A model generated the notes under the pieces. That model made no database searches. It was not told the origin of the DNA and worked only from the letters and a program-made list of their open reading frames with translations. 6,355 nt of DNA from Verrucomicrobia subdivision 3 bacterium UBA7542 (lineage in GTDB: Bacteria; Verrucomicrobiota; Verrucomicrobiia; Limisphaerales; UBA11358): the NCBI GenBank assembly GCA_002479245.1, contig DLMG01000150.1, forward strand, positions 1 to 6,355, written 5' to 3'. The position numbers and the translations under genes were made by a program. Shown in pieces: positions 1 through 6,332 of this stretch; positions within the stretch are counted from its first letter, which is position 1; each line of letters begins with the position of its first letter.

Positions 1-1967
1 TAGCCTTCCTCGAAACCGGCCTGGGCCACCGGACGCACCGACCTGGCTTCATCCTGCTCCGCGAAGCCGACCCACGTCATGCGGTAGCCGCCGTGCTCGA
101 CGGCAATGTGGCAGATGGCCTGCAACAACGCCGCCTCATCCGTGGCGCGCACCATTTCCTGATTGCACAGGCTGATCATGTGCAGGGCGCGGTTGACATT
201 TTGCAACTCGGTCTCCGCCCGCTTGCGCTCAGTGATGTTCCTTGCGAAGCCGAGGATTACCGGGCCACGCGGCAGGCGCACCGAACCCAGTGAGACTTCC
301 ACGGGGATGACGCTGCCGTTCTTGCACATCTGATGGCTCTCAAATGTGAAATGCTCACCGGCAAGGATTTTGTCCCATAACTCATGCTTTCCGGCCCGTA
401 TCGCCTCGGGATCAATGTCCCCAATGGACTTGGAAAGCAGTTCCTCCCGGGAATAGCCGAGGCTCTGACATGCCTTCCGGTTGACATCCAATATCCGGCC
501 AGTCTCGTCGTGCATGAAGACGGCGTCGGCAGCCTGTTCCAACATGGCATGATACCGTTCCTCGCTCTCGCGCAGCGCCTCCTCCGCCCGCTTGCGTTCG
601 GTGATGTTGTAGCCAATGACCGAAACCCCCACAATCGTCCCAGCCTCGTCTTTTACAGGCGACAGGCTTAGTGACACCTGGATGCGTTCGCCGTTCTTGC
701 GAATGCGCTCGGTTTCGTAGTGTTCGGCAGCTTCGCCGCGCTTGATTTTCTCGATGAGCTGCGGAGATTCGTTCGGATGTCCGGGCGGGATGAGAATTTC
801 GATTGATTTACCGACCGCCTCCGCCGCGCTGTAACCATAGATGCGTTCCGCGCTCGGGTTCCAACTCGTGATTATGCCGTCGAGGTTTTTGCTGATGATG
901 GCATATTCGGAGGATTCGACGATGGCGCCGAGTTTGGCGCGGAACGCTTCAATCTCATACTTTGCCCGATAAAACCGGACGCGCTGCTGCCGCCAGATCA
1001 AACCCATACCAGCCCCCGAACCGAAGAGCAGAACGCCGAGCGTGAAGATCAATTGCCAGAGCTGCTCCCGCAGCGGCGCGAACACTTCCGCGACATCCTG
1101 GTGAGCCACCATAAACCACGGCGAGTCAGGAATGGCCTGTACGGCCGCCAGCACCGGCACCCCGCGATAATCCAAGCCTTCCACGATGCCTGTCTGTCCC
1201 AGAACGGCTTTCACCGCGGGCACGTTGGTATTTTCAAGGGAAATACGCCGGTTGAGGGCGGTGTTGGTTGCGAACTTCAACTCGTTCAGGAACAGCACAT
1301 CGTTGCCGTCCCGCCGGACGAGCAGCGTCTCCGCCGTCTTGCTGGGCACGGGCCAGAGTTTGATGAACGGATAGAGAGAGATTTCGGGATCAATCCGCAG
1401 GACAAGAACTCCCAGCGGACGGTTCGTGTCCGACCCGTCGAAAATGGGAATCAGAATCTCCAATTGAACAGGCAGGCCGGGGGCGTCACGATGAAAATCC
1501 AGGAACGTCATCTGACCGGATCGCAGGACCGCGGCGATGTCCCTGGCCTTATGGCCGGGCAACGGCTCCGGCTGGTCGGGGACAGCCAGCCGTTCAGCGC
1601 CCTGAACATCGAATAGATTGATTCGGGCATACCCGTAGTAAGCCTGAAATCTGCCGAGCCACGACTGAAGCCGCCGTTGCGTGTCCGCGTCCGCCGGTTG
1701 CTGGAGGAAGCGACGCACCAGTTCGGAGAACGCGGAGTTGTTGTAGAAGGTGTCGGCGTCCCCCAACCGCTCCTTGCGATACTGCACCAGTTCGTCCACC
1801 TTCAAATCCGCAATGGCGGAAAGCTCAAGCTCGACTTCGGCGCGGAATTGCCGCTTGTAGTTCTGATAGTAAAGGCAACCGGCGGTGAGAATGCCCGCCG
1901 CCAGGAGGGCGAAGACCAGCATGAAGCCAAGTCCAGCGCGGCGCTCAGTTGGCCCGGGGAAGTTCAT
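1..1967 (-). CDS. Membrane-bound sensor protein: Cache-like sensor, two PAS/PAC domains, GAF (3' end outside window)
   Basis: I translated this frame by hand from the ATG at 1967 to the left edge. It stays open for 655 codons with no stop, so the gene is partial at its C-terminus. Residues 1-12 are cytoplasmic and about 13-33 form a first membrane helix. Residues 34-302 form a large extracytoplasmic region resembling a double-Cache ligand-binding domain, and about 303-325 form a second helix. PAS/PAC domain 1 spans about 343-455 (starting near AIVESSEYAII, ending at NITERKRAE). PAS/PAC domain 2 spans about 466-580 and again ends in NITERKRAE. From about 590 a GAF-type domain begins (GYRMTWVGFAE, then RPVAQAGFEEG) and is cut by the edge. 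The output domain (histidine kinase, GGDEF or other) is not visible, so the signalling class is unknown. The ligand is also unknown. The gene lies 280 bases downstream of arsC and has its own likely promoter, so a link to arsenic is only positional. No Shine-Dalgarno sequence is obvious before the start. Confidence 0.9.
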   Translation of the reverse strand, partial: MNFPGPTERRAGLGFMLVFALLAAGILTAGCLYYQNYKRQFRAEVELELSAIADLKVDELVQYRKERLGDADTFYNNSAFSELVRRFLQQPADADTQRRLQSWLGRFQAYYGYARINLFDVQGAERLAVPDQPEPLPGHKARDIAAVLRSGQMTFLDFHRDAPGLPVQLEILIPIFDGSDTNRPLGVLVLRIDPEISLYPFIKLWPVPSKTAETLLVRRDGNDVLFLNELKFATNTALNRRISLENTNVPAVKAVLGQTGIVEGLDYRGVPVLAAVQAIPDSPWFMVAHQDVAEVFAPLREQLWQLIFTLGVLLFGSGAGMGLIWRQQRVRFYRAKYEIEAFRAKLGAIVESSEYAIISKNLDGIITSWNPSAERIYGYSAAEAVGKSIEILIPPGHPNESPQLIEKIKRGEAAEHYETERIRKNGERIQVSLSLSPVKDEAGTIVGVSVIGYNITERKRAEEALRESEERYHAMLEQAADAVFMHDETGRILDVNRKACQSLGYSREELLSKSIGDIDPEAIRAGKHELWDKILAGEHFTFESHQMCKNGSVIPVEVSLGSVRLPRGPVILGFARNITERKRAETELQNVNRALHMISLCNQEMVRATDEAALLQAICHIAVEHGGYRMTWVGFAEQDEARSVRPVAQAGFEEG

Positions 1968-2040
1968 GGTAACGGTTTGTTTTTAGTCTGTGCCGGCCTA
2001 TTTGCACCAACTATCGGACAACCTTTGACGAACGATGCCA

Positions 2041-2069
2041 ATTCTACCACCCGCTGGCCGTTTTGACAA
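2041..2069 (-). promoter_or_regulatory. Sigma70-like promoter for the PAS sensor gene
   Basis: Reading the minus strand, TTGTCA (2069-2064) is followed after exactly 17 bases by TAGAAT (2046-2041). Each box has one mismatch to the housekeeping consensus and the spacing is ideal. Transcription would start near 2034, giving a leader of about 67 bases before the ATG at 1967. This suggests the sensor gene is transcribed separately from the ars genes. It is a pattern match only. Confidence 0.5.
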
Positions 2070-2136
2070 AGAAAACCAATGTGATTGTCGCGTGGCCAGC
2101 GCACGCTTTGGTGCCACCACCATCCAAGGCTGCAAA

Positions 2137-2215
2137 TCTGGAGCGCCGCTCTCCGACCCGGCGTGAAGCAATGAAGTCGTCCGCAACACGCCGGGCCGGA
2201 GGCCGGTGCTCCAGG
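2137..2215. repeat. Imperfect palindromic repeat, 29-bp arms, downstream of arsC
   Basis: The arms at 2137-2165 and 2187-2215 are reverse complements at about 24 of 29 positions, around a 21-base loop (2166-2186). The outer ends read CTGGAGC and GCTCCAG; the inner ends read CCCGGCGTG and CACGCCGGG. It lies wholly between arsC and the sensor promoter. It resembles a dispersed intergenic palindrome that I recall from Verrucomicrobiota genomes, but copy number cannot be seen from one window. It could act as a bidirectional transcription stop or as an mRNA 3'-end stabiliser for arsC. Confidence 0.6.
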
Positions 2216-2235
2216 GCGGTGCCAAATTGCACCGC
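2216..2235 (-). terminator. Small hairpin just after arsC, possible terminator
   Basis: GCGGTGC (2216-2222) pairs perfectly with GCACCGC (2229-2235) around a six-base loop. On the minus strand the hairpin begins 12 bases after the arsC stop codon. No run of T follows it, so it is not a canonical intrinsic terminator. It may work with the larger adjacent palindrome at 2137-2215, or be part of the same repeat element. Confidence 0.25.
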
Positions 2236-2247
2236 GCGGGCGGCATC

Positions 2248-2688
2248 TCAAATTCCCATTTCGGAACTGTCCCGCAACCCGGTCGCATAGGCCTCGAACA
2301 CGCGCCGCATTTCATCACGGACGCGGCGGAAGCAGGTGAGAATTTCTTCTTCACTGCCGGGGGCTTTGGCTGGATCGTCAAACGGCCAGTGATGACGGTT
2401 TACCCGGCCGGGGAAAATTGGGCAGGCCTGGTCCGCATTGCCACAAACGGTGATGACGGTGTGGACCGGCTGTCCCAAGAACTCCTCCAGGTGTTTCGAG
2501 CGATGGCCGGAAATATCAATGCCCGCCTCAGCCATGACTTTGATGGCCAGCGGATGGACAAAGCCGGTCGGATTCGAGCCGGCGCTTTGGACATTCACGA
2601 GTTCGCCTGCCGCCGCGCGCAAAAATCCTTCCGCCATGTGGCTGCGACACGAATTGCCGGTGCAGAGAATCAGAACGGTGGGCTTCAT
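2248..2688 (-). CDS. arsC: Arsenate reductase, thioredoxin-coupled (low-molecular-weight phosphatase fold)
   Basis: This 146-residue cytosolic enzyme reduces arsenate to arsenite so that it can be exported or methylated. It has the phosphatase-type loop C-x5-R near the N-terminus (CTGNSCRS; C9, R15), the redox pair C82 and C89 ([10 protein letters not shown]), and an aspartate before proline (FDDP, D105) as probable general acid. The C82/C89 pair matches the family in which an intramolecular disulfide relay is reset by thioredoxin, as in Staphylococcus aureus and Bacillus subtilis ArsC, rather than the glutaredoxin-coupled E. coli type. The start [12 protein letters not shown] at 2688 is chosen because it begins directly at the first beta strand. 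An in-frame ATG at 2724 would add 12 residues read from the palindromic repeat. No clear Shine-Dalgarno precedes it. It lies downstream of acr3, separated by the 2699-2791 repeat, and is probably co-transcribed. Confidence 0.96.
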   Translation of the reverse strand: MKPTVLILCTGNSCRSHMAEGFLRAAAGELVNVQSAGSNPTGFVHPLAIKVMAEAGIDISGHRSKHLEEFLGQPVHTVITVCGNADQACPIFPGRVNRHHWPFDDPAKAPGSEEEILTCFRRVRDEMRRVFEAYATGLRDSSEMGI

Positions 2689-2698
2689 GGGGTGGGGG

Positions 2699-2791
2699 AA
2701 CATCGAACATCCAACAACGAACATCCAGCATCCAATGTTGGCGCGGTGTCCGCATTGGATGTTGGGCGTTGGATGTTCGATGTTGGATGTT
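2699..2791. repeat. 93-base imperfect inverted repeat filling the acr3-arsC gap
   Basis: The arms at 2699-2736 and 2754-2791 are 38 bases each and are reverse complements at about 31 positions, around a 17-base loop (2737-2753). The arms are built from repeated GTTGGATGTT / AACATCCAAC-type units, so they also carry internal short direct repeats. The right arm ends at the base next to the acr3 stop codon (2792-2794), and the left arm stops 10 bases before the arsC ATG. Translated by accident, such units give peptides rich in [16 protein letters not shown] strings, which I recall from intergenic repeats in Verrucomicrobiota and related phyla. In mRNA it would form a long hairpin between the two genes and could lower or uncouple arsC expression. 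Confidence 0.75.
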
Positions 2792-3871
2792 TCATCTGGT
2801 CATTGCCCGCGTCTGATACCACTCGCGAGACTGGTTGCATATTTTGCAGACGGAAAGCATCACCGGCACTTCTACGAGCACGCCCACGACCGTGGCCAAT
2901 GCCGCGCCGGAGCCGGGCCCGAACAGCGTGATGGCCACCGCCACCGCCAGTTCGAAGAAGTTGCTCGCGCCAATGAGCGCGCCGGGCGAGGCGATGTTGT
3001 GCGGCACGTGCAATCGCCGCATCAACAGGTAGGCGAGCGTGGAATTGAAATAAACCTGGATGACAATCGGCACGGCCAGCAACAGCACCGCCAGCCAGCG
3101 TGTGGTAAGATTTTCCGCCTGGAACGCGAAGATGAGCACCAGTGTCAACAGCAGCGCTCCGATGGTCACGGGATGAAATTTGGGCAGGAATTTTTGCTCA
3201 AACCATTCTTTGCCGCGGGATTTAAGCAATGCGGTTCGGGTGAGCCAGCCCGCCGCCAGCGGAATCACGATAAACACCACGACCGACGTAATGAGCACTT
3301 TCGACGGCACAACGACATTGGCCACGCCGCAGAGAAACATCACGATGGGTGCAAAGGCAACGAGCATGATGAGGTCGTTCACCGCCACCTGCACGAGCGT
3401 ATAGACGGGATCGCCGTCGGTGAGGTAACTCCACACGAAGACCATCGCCGTGCAGGGCGCTGCGGCGAGGATGATGAGACCGGCGGTGTAGTTCTTCGCC
3501 ATCTCCGGTTCGATCCATGGGGCGAAGACATGTTGCATGAACAGCCAGGCCAGGAATGCCATGCTGAACGGCTTGACCAGCCAGTTGACGAACAGCGTCA
3601 CCGCCAGGCCTTTGGGTTTGCGCGCGATGCCGCCGAGCGCGGTGAAGTCCACCTTGAGCATCATCGGATAAATCATCAGCCAGATGAGCACGGCGATGGG
3701 CACGTTCACTTGCGAACCTTGGCCAAATTGGAGCTGGCTCAGCGTGGTGGTGAATGCCGGCGCGAGTTTGCCAAGCAGGACGCCGGCGATCATGCACAGG
3801 AAAACCCAGACGGTCAGGTAACGCTCGAAGAAAGCGAGGCGCTTCGGGGCGGTGGAAATTTCGTTGCTCAT
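2792..3871 (-). CDS. acr3: Arsenite efflux permease, Acr3 family
   Basis: This 359-residue inner-membrane carrier exports arsenite, usually driven by the proton motive force. It is strongly hydrophobic, with about ten membrane helices, and its length is normal for bacterial Acr3. Two family signatures are present: the cysteine in a membrane helix ([21 protein letters not shown]140), and the glutamate in [13 protein letters not shown] (E307). They correspond to residues known to be essential in characterised Acr3 proteins. The start [22 protein letters not shown] at 3871 is preferred because it matches the usual short cytoplasmic N-terminus ahead of the first helix. An upstream ATG at 3943 would overlap the preceding gene. 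It lies 25 bases after the ccdA-like gene and before arsC, in one transcription direction. Acr3 and ArsB are unrelated families; this is not ArsB. Confidence 0.96.
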   Translation of the reverse strand: MSNEISTAPKRLAFFERYLTVWVFLCMIAGVLLGKLAPAFTTTLSQLQFGQGSQVNVPIAVLIWLMIYPMMLKVDFTALGGIARKPKGLAVTLFVNWLVKPFSMAFLAWLFMQHVFAPWIEPEMAKNYTAGLIILAAAPCTAMVFVWSYLTDGDPVYTLVQVAVNDLIMLVAFAPIVMFLCGVANVVVPSKVLITSVVVFIVIPLAAGWLTRTALLKSRGKEWFEQKFLPKFHPVTIGALLLTLVLIFAFQAENLTTRWLAVLLLAVPIVIQVYFNSTLAYLLMRRLHVPHNIASPGALIGASNFFELAVAVAITLFGPGSGAALATVVGVLVEVPVMLSVCKICNQSREWYQTRAMTR

Positions 3872-3896
3872 GGTTTCATAAATTGGTTGCTGACTT

Positions 3897-4592
3897 TCAT
3901 GCGCTCCACAAAAGATACAAACCGGCAAGCAACACCAGCGCACCGCAAATACATTTTACGATGGTCACGCCACGGGATCGCTCGTTCCAGTTCAGGAAGC
4001 GCTGCACCAGTTCGGTGGACGTGCCGGCCGCAACAATCACGGCGCAATGCCCGACGCCGTAAGCCAGCAGCAATGACGCGCCGTAGAGCGGAGCCATCTT
4101 CGCCAGCTTGAAGGTCACGGCCAGCATCGGCGCCATGTAGGCGAACGTGCAGGGGCCGAGGGCAACGCCAAACACGAGTCCAAGGATGAACGCCGCCAAA
4201 AACCCCTTGCTCTTCATGCCGACCTGCCCCGGTCCCGACCACGGCATCGGAATCACGCCGAGCAGATGCAGGCCCACCACGAAAAAGATGGCCGCGACAA
4301 AATAATTCCCCCAACTGCCCACGTCACCCAGCATCCGGCCCGCTGCCGCCGTGATCGCGCCAATGGCCGCGATGGTGATGAGAATGCCCGCGGCAAAAAG
4401 CATCGCGATGCCCGCCGCACGGGCGGTGGAGACACGTCCTTGTCCGCTGATGAAGCCCACGATGAGCGGGATGCTCGCCAGATGGCAGGGACTGAGAATG
4501 ATGCTCAGGATGCCCCACGCGACCGATGCGGTCAGCGCAATCAGCGGCGCGCCTTCAACGGCGTGACTCAGATTGGTGAAAAGTTGTTCCAT
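3897..4592 (-). CDS. CcdA/DsbD-type transmembrane thiol-electron transporter
   Basis: This 231-residue integral membrane protein has about six predicted helices (roughly 18-46, 57-82, 95-115, 130-158, 165-190 and 208-230). It carries the two membrane cysteines typical of the CcdA / DsbD-beta family: C36 in SPCHLASIPLIVGFISG and C148 in GPCTFAYMAPM. In that family the pair accepts electrons from a cytosolic thioredoxin and passes them across the membrane to an extracytoplasmic thioredoxin-like partner. Its ATG lies 3 bases after the stop codon of an exported thioredoxin-like gene, which fits such a partnership, and it is followed after 25 bases by acr3. No cytochrome c maturation genes are nearby, so a role in arsenic or general thiol redox is more likely here than haem ligation. 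The substrate is inferred. Confidence 0.88.
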   Translation of the reverse strand: MEQLFTNLSHAVEGAPLIALTASVAWGILSIILSPCHLASIPLIVGFISGQGRVSTARAAGIAMLFAAGILITIAAIGAITAAAGRMLGDVGSWGNYFVAAIFFVVGLHLLGVIPMPWSGPGQVGMKSKGFLAAFILGLVFGVALGPCTFAYMAPMLAVTFKLAKMAPLYGASLLLAYGVGHCAVIVAAGTSTELVQRFLNWNERSRGVTIVKCICGALVLLAGLYLLWSA

Positions 4593-4595
4593 GTC

Positions 4596-5060
4596 TCACT
4601 TCAACTCCACGCCGAGTTCCTTCCACTTGGCCAGGATGTCCTCCTTGGCAAAGAATCCAATGTGGCGGAACAATTCCTTGCCGCTGGCGTTGTAAAAAAT
4701 CTGCGTCGGAATGACTTCAATCCCGTATTGCTTGGCTGCGTCGGGATTTTTCCACACGTCAATGAATTCAACCTCCAGCTTGCCGGCATATTCAGTTTTC
4801 ATTTGCTCCAGAATGGGGGCCATCATTTTGCACGGAATGCACTTGCCCGCGCCGAGATCGAGCAGTTTGGGCAGCGGTTTCTTTTCCGGCGGTGTTGCCG
4901 GAGCGTTGGTCGTGACCACGCTGGCGAGCATCGCCGGGTCGGTGAGGGACGCGCAACATGTGCCGTTGGTGATAGGGCGGTTGGTTTGTGCGATGGCCAG
5001 CGCAGCTCCGATGATGACCAGCAGCGCCACTGCGAGACTGAATCTTGGATTCTTGTTCAT
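4596..5060 (-). CDS. Exported or membrane-anchored thioredoxin-like protein
   Basis: This protein has 154 residues. Residues 1-24 (MNKNPRFSLAVALLVIIGAA then LAIA) form a signal peptide or membrane anchor with a basic start and a hydrophobic core. After a linker (about 25-60), a thioredoxin fold follows with active site GAGKCIPCKMMAP (C74, C77) and the conserved cis-proline in VIPTQIFYNASG (P118). The domain ends with the amphipathic helix DILAKWKELGVEL. An adjacent cysteine pair, C35-C36, sits in the linker and is not part of the thioredoxin fold. The start at 5060 is chosen because it puts the signal peptide at the N-terminus; the ATG at 5123 would overlap the upstream gene and add a non-hydrophobic leader. 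The ccdA-like gene begins 3 bases downstream, so translational coupling and a CcdA-to-thioredoxin electron path are likely. The final target is unknown. Confidence 0.88.
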   Translation of the reverse strand: MNKNPRFSLAVALLVIIGAALAIAQTNRPITNGTCCASLTDPAMLASVVTTNAPATPPEKKPLPKLLDLGAGKCIPCKMMAPILEQMKTEYAGKLEVEFIDVWKNPDAAKQYGIEVIPTQIFYNASGKELFRHIGFFAKEDILAKWKELGVELK

Positions 5061-5085
5061 AAAAACCTGTTGTTGGTTTTGTTGT

Positions 5086-5328
5086 TCACTTGCCAGTTTG
5101 CCGGAGCATGGTTTTGATTTCATCCACGGACGGCACCTTGCCGCTGACCTTCACCTGGCCGTCCACCACCAGCGCGGGCGTCATCATTACGCCAAATAAC
5201 ATGATGCGGTTGAGGTCGGTGACCTTTTCGAGTTCGTAGGGGAGGCCGAGCGCTTGCGCGGCTTGTTCCGTTGCTTCATAAAGTTTGGTGCATTTCGCAC
5301 AGCCGGTTCCCAAAACAAGCAGTTGCAT
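5086..5328 (-). CDS. Mini-thioredoxin, MTH895 / redox-active disulfide protein 2 family
   Basis: This cytosolic protein has 80 residues and no signal peptide. The N-terminal strand MQLLVLGTG is followed by the redox motif CAKC (C10, C13), and the cis-proline loop is MMTPALVVDG (P51). The domain closes with VSGKVPSVDEIKTML, a pattern typical of the small thioredoxin/glutaredoxin-like family named after Methanothermobacter MTH895. Members often occur beside permease and ars genes in other bacteria. Here it lies 14 bases after arsM and 25 bases before the exported thioredoxin gene. It is a plausible cytosolic electron donor for the CcdA-like protein or for ArsC, but no partner is proven. Confidence 0.9.
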   Translation of the reverse strand: MQLLVLGTGCAKCTKLYEATEQAAQALGLPYELEKVTDLNRIMLFGVMMTPALVVDGQVKVSGKVPSVDEIKTMLRQTGK

Positions 5329-5342
5329 GGTTCTTTCGAATT

Positions 5343-6197
5343 TTACTTTCGTGCCTGGACTTCGAGGCTGGTGATGTAATCCGCCGGTTTGGTTCCTGCC
5401 GGCAACAGCTGGATGAGCTTTTTGTAGAGCGGGTCTTCAAAATCCAGCATCTTTGCGACGTAATCCGTCTTGACCTTCAAATTGATACCGGTCAATCCCG
5501 CTTCCTTCGCCATGCGTCCGGTTTCGGAAACGAGCGCCGCACCCGCGACGCAACCCACGAGCGCCTCGACCAGCTTGAGCACCTCCGGCGGCAACGGCTT
5601 GAGCAACGCCATGTCCGAAACGGCCACGCGCCCGCCCGGCTTGAGCACGCGCGCCATCTCCCGCCAAACCTGCGATTTGGCCGGCGATAGATTGATGACG
5701 CAGTTGGAAATGATGACGTCCACGCTGTTGTCCGCCACGGGCAGATGCTCGATTTCGCCAAGGCGGAACTCGACGTTGTCCAGGCCGGTTTCCTTGCGGT
5801 AACTGGCGAAATTGCGTCGCGCCTTGGCCAGCATTTCTGGCGTCATGTCCACGCCGATGGCGCGCCCGGTGGCGCCGACCTTGCGGCCGGCAATGAAGAC
5901 ATCAAATCCGCCGCCACTGCCAAGGTCGAGCACGACTTCGCCGGGTTTCAACGCGGCCAGTGCGGCGGGATTGCCGCACGAAAGCCCCATGTTCGCGCCG
6001 TCGGGCAGGGCCTTGAGTTCCTCGACGGAATAGCCGAGTTCGCGGGCGAGCTTGTCCGCGTCCTGCGGCGCGGAACCGCAGCACGAGACGCCGGGTCCGC
6101 AGCCGCCGGCGGAGGTGTCCTGGGCGATTTTGGCATAACCTTCGCGCACCATGCGGCGCACGGCCTGTTCTTTTTCTTCAGTTGGCATTTCACTCAT
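5343..6197 (-). CDS. arsM: Arsenite S-adenosylmethionine methyltransferase
   Basis: This 284-residue cytosolic enzyme transfers methyl groups from S-adenosylmethionine to trivalent arsenic, giving methylarsenicals. The N-terminal segment (YAKIAQ) leads into a cysteine cluster, [12 protein letters not shown] (C33, C39, C40). The typical ArsM motif GLSCGNP (C74) precedes the Rossmann glycine motif [11 protein letters not shown] (about 89-99). Further arsenic-ligand cysteines are in SNCVINL (C166) and GCVAGA (C216). C74, C166 and C216 match the three conserved As(III)-binding cysteines of characterised ArsM proteins. ATGs at 6215, 6197 and 6188 are all in frame. I prefer 6197 ([11 protein letters not shown]), but the choice is weak because none has a clear Shine-Dalgarno. 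It is the first gene of the visible operon, 14 bases before the mini-thioredoxin gene. Confidence 0.96.
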   Translation of the reverse strand: MSEMPTEEKEQAVRRMVREGYAKIAQDTSAGGCGPGVSCCGSAPQDADKLARELGYSVEELKALPDGANMGLSCGNPAALAALKPGEVVLDLGSGGGFDVFIAGRKVGATGRAIGVDMTPEMLAKARRNFASYRKETGLDNVEFRLGEIEHLPVADNSVDVIISNCVINLSPAKSQVWREMARVLKPGGRVAVSDMALLKPLPPEVLKLVEALVGCVAGAALVSETGRMAKEAGLTGINLKVKTDYVAKMLDFEDPLYKKLIQLLPAGTKPADYITSLEVQARK

Positions 6198-6220
6198 AAT
6201 TTTTTCATGCGGCAACCCGG

Positions 6221-6332
6221 CCCGGTTTTGAACCGGGGACTGGAAAGTCCCCGGAACCCGCGGACAAGAATGTCCGCGCTACGTGTAGCGCAGGCTTTCC
6301 AGCCTGCGGGTTTTGGCGACTTTCCAGTCGCC
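6221..6332. repeat. Cluster of short perfect hairpins upstream of arsM
   Basis: This gene-free stretch holds successive small palindromes: CCCGGTT/AACCGGG (6221-6237, 3-base loop); a 9-bp stem with loop GGAA (6233-6254); GCGGACA/TGTCCGC with loop AGAA (6260-6277); GCGCTAC/GTAGCGC (6276-6291); GCAGGCT/AGCCTGC with loop TTCC (6290-6307); and GGCGACT/AGTCGCC with loop TTCC (6315-6332). The 12-mer GACTGGAAAGTC (6238-6249) recurs as its reverse complement, GACTTTCCAGTC (6318-6329). It looks like a mosaic intergenic repeat of the kind I recall from Verrucomicrobiota. I see no clear promoter or operator for arsM in 6198-6355, so the operon may start further right. Confidence 0.7.

Noticed and set aside
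1053..1616. Plus-strand open frame of 187 codons inside the sensor gene
   Set aside because: The minus-strand frame is open from 1967 to the left edge and gives clear PAS, GAF and membrane segments, so this is an antisense artefact.
2689..2724. Upstream in-frame ATG that would extend ArsC by 12 residues
   Set aside because: The extra residues come from the palindromic repeat and the short linker before the true start. The family begins directly with the strand leading to the CTGNSCR loop.
2206..2931. Plus-strand open frame of 241 codons across arsC and the repeat
   Set aside because: It is antisense to arsC and part of acr3, its middle is translated repeat sequence, and it has no family resemblance.
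3872..3943. Alternative Acr3 start 24 residues upstream
   Set aside because: It overlaps the end of the ccdA-like gene and adds a cysteine-rich leader unlike the usual Acr3 N-terminus.
2438..4111. Very long plus-strand open frame (557 codons) antisense to arsC, acr3 and part of the ccdA-like gene
   Set aside because: Its product is low-complexity, rich in His, Arg, Gln and Glu, and runs through the palindromic repeat. It is the mirror of well-recognised genes in G+C-rich DNA, not a protein family I know.
4266..5117. Plus-strand open frame of 283 codons antisense to the thioredoxin and ccdA-like genes
   Set aside because: It is a shadow of two clear minus-strand genes with intact cysteine motifs, and its own translation shows no domain.
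6221..6332. Possible CRISPR array
   Set aside because: The hairpin units differ in sequence and there are no equal-length spacers or exact direct repeats.
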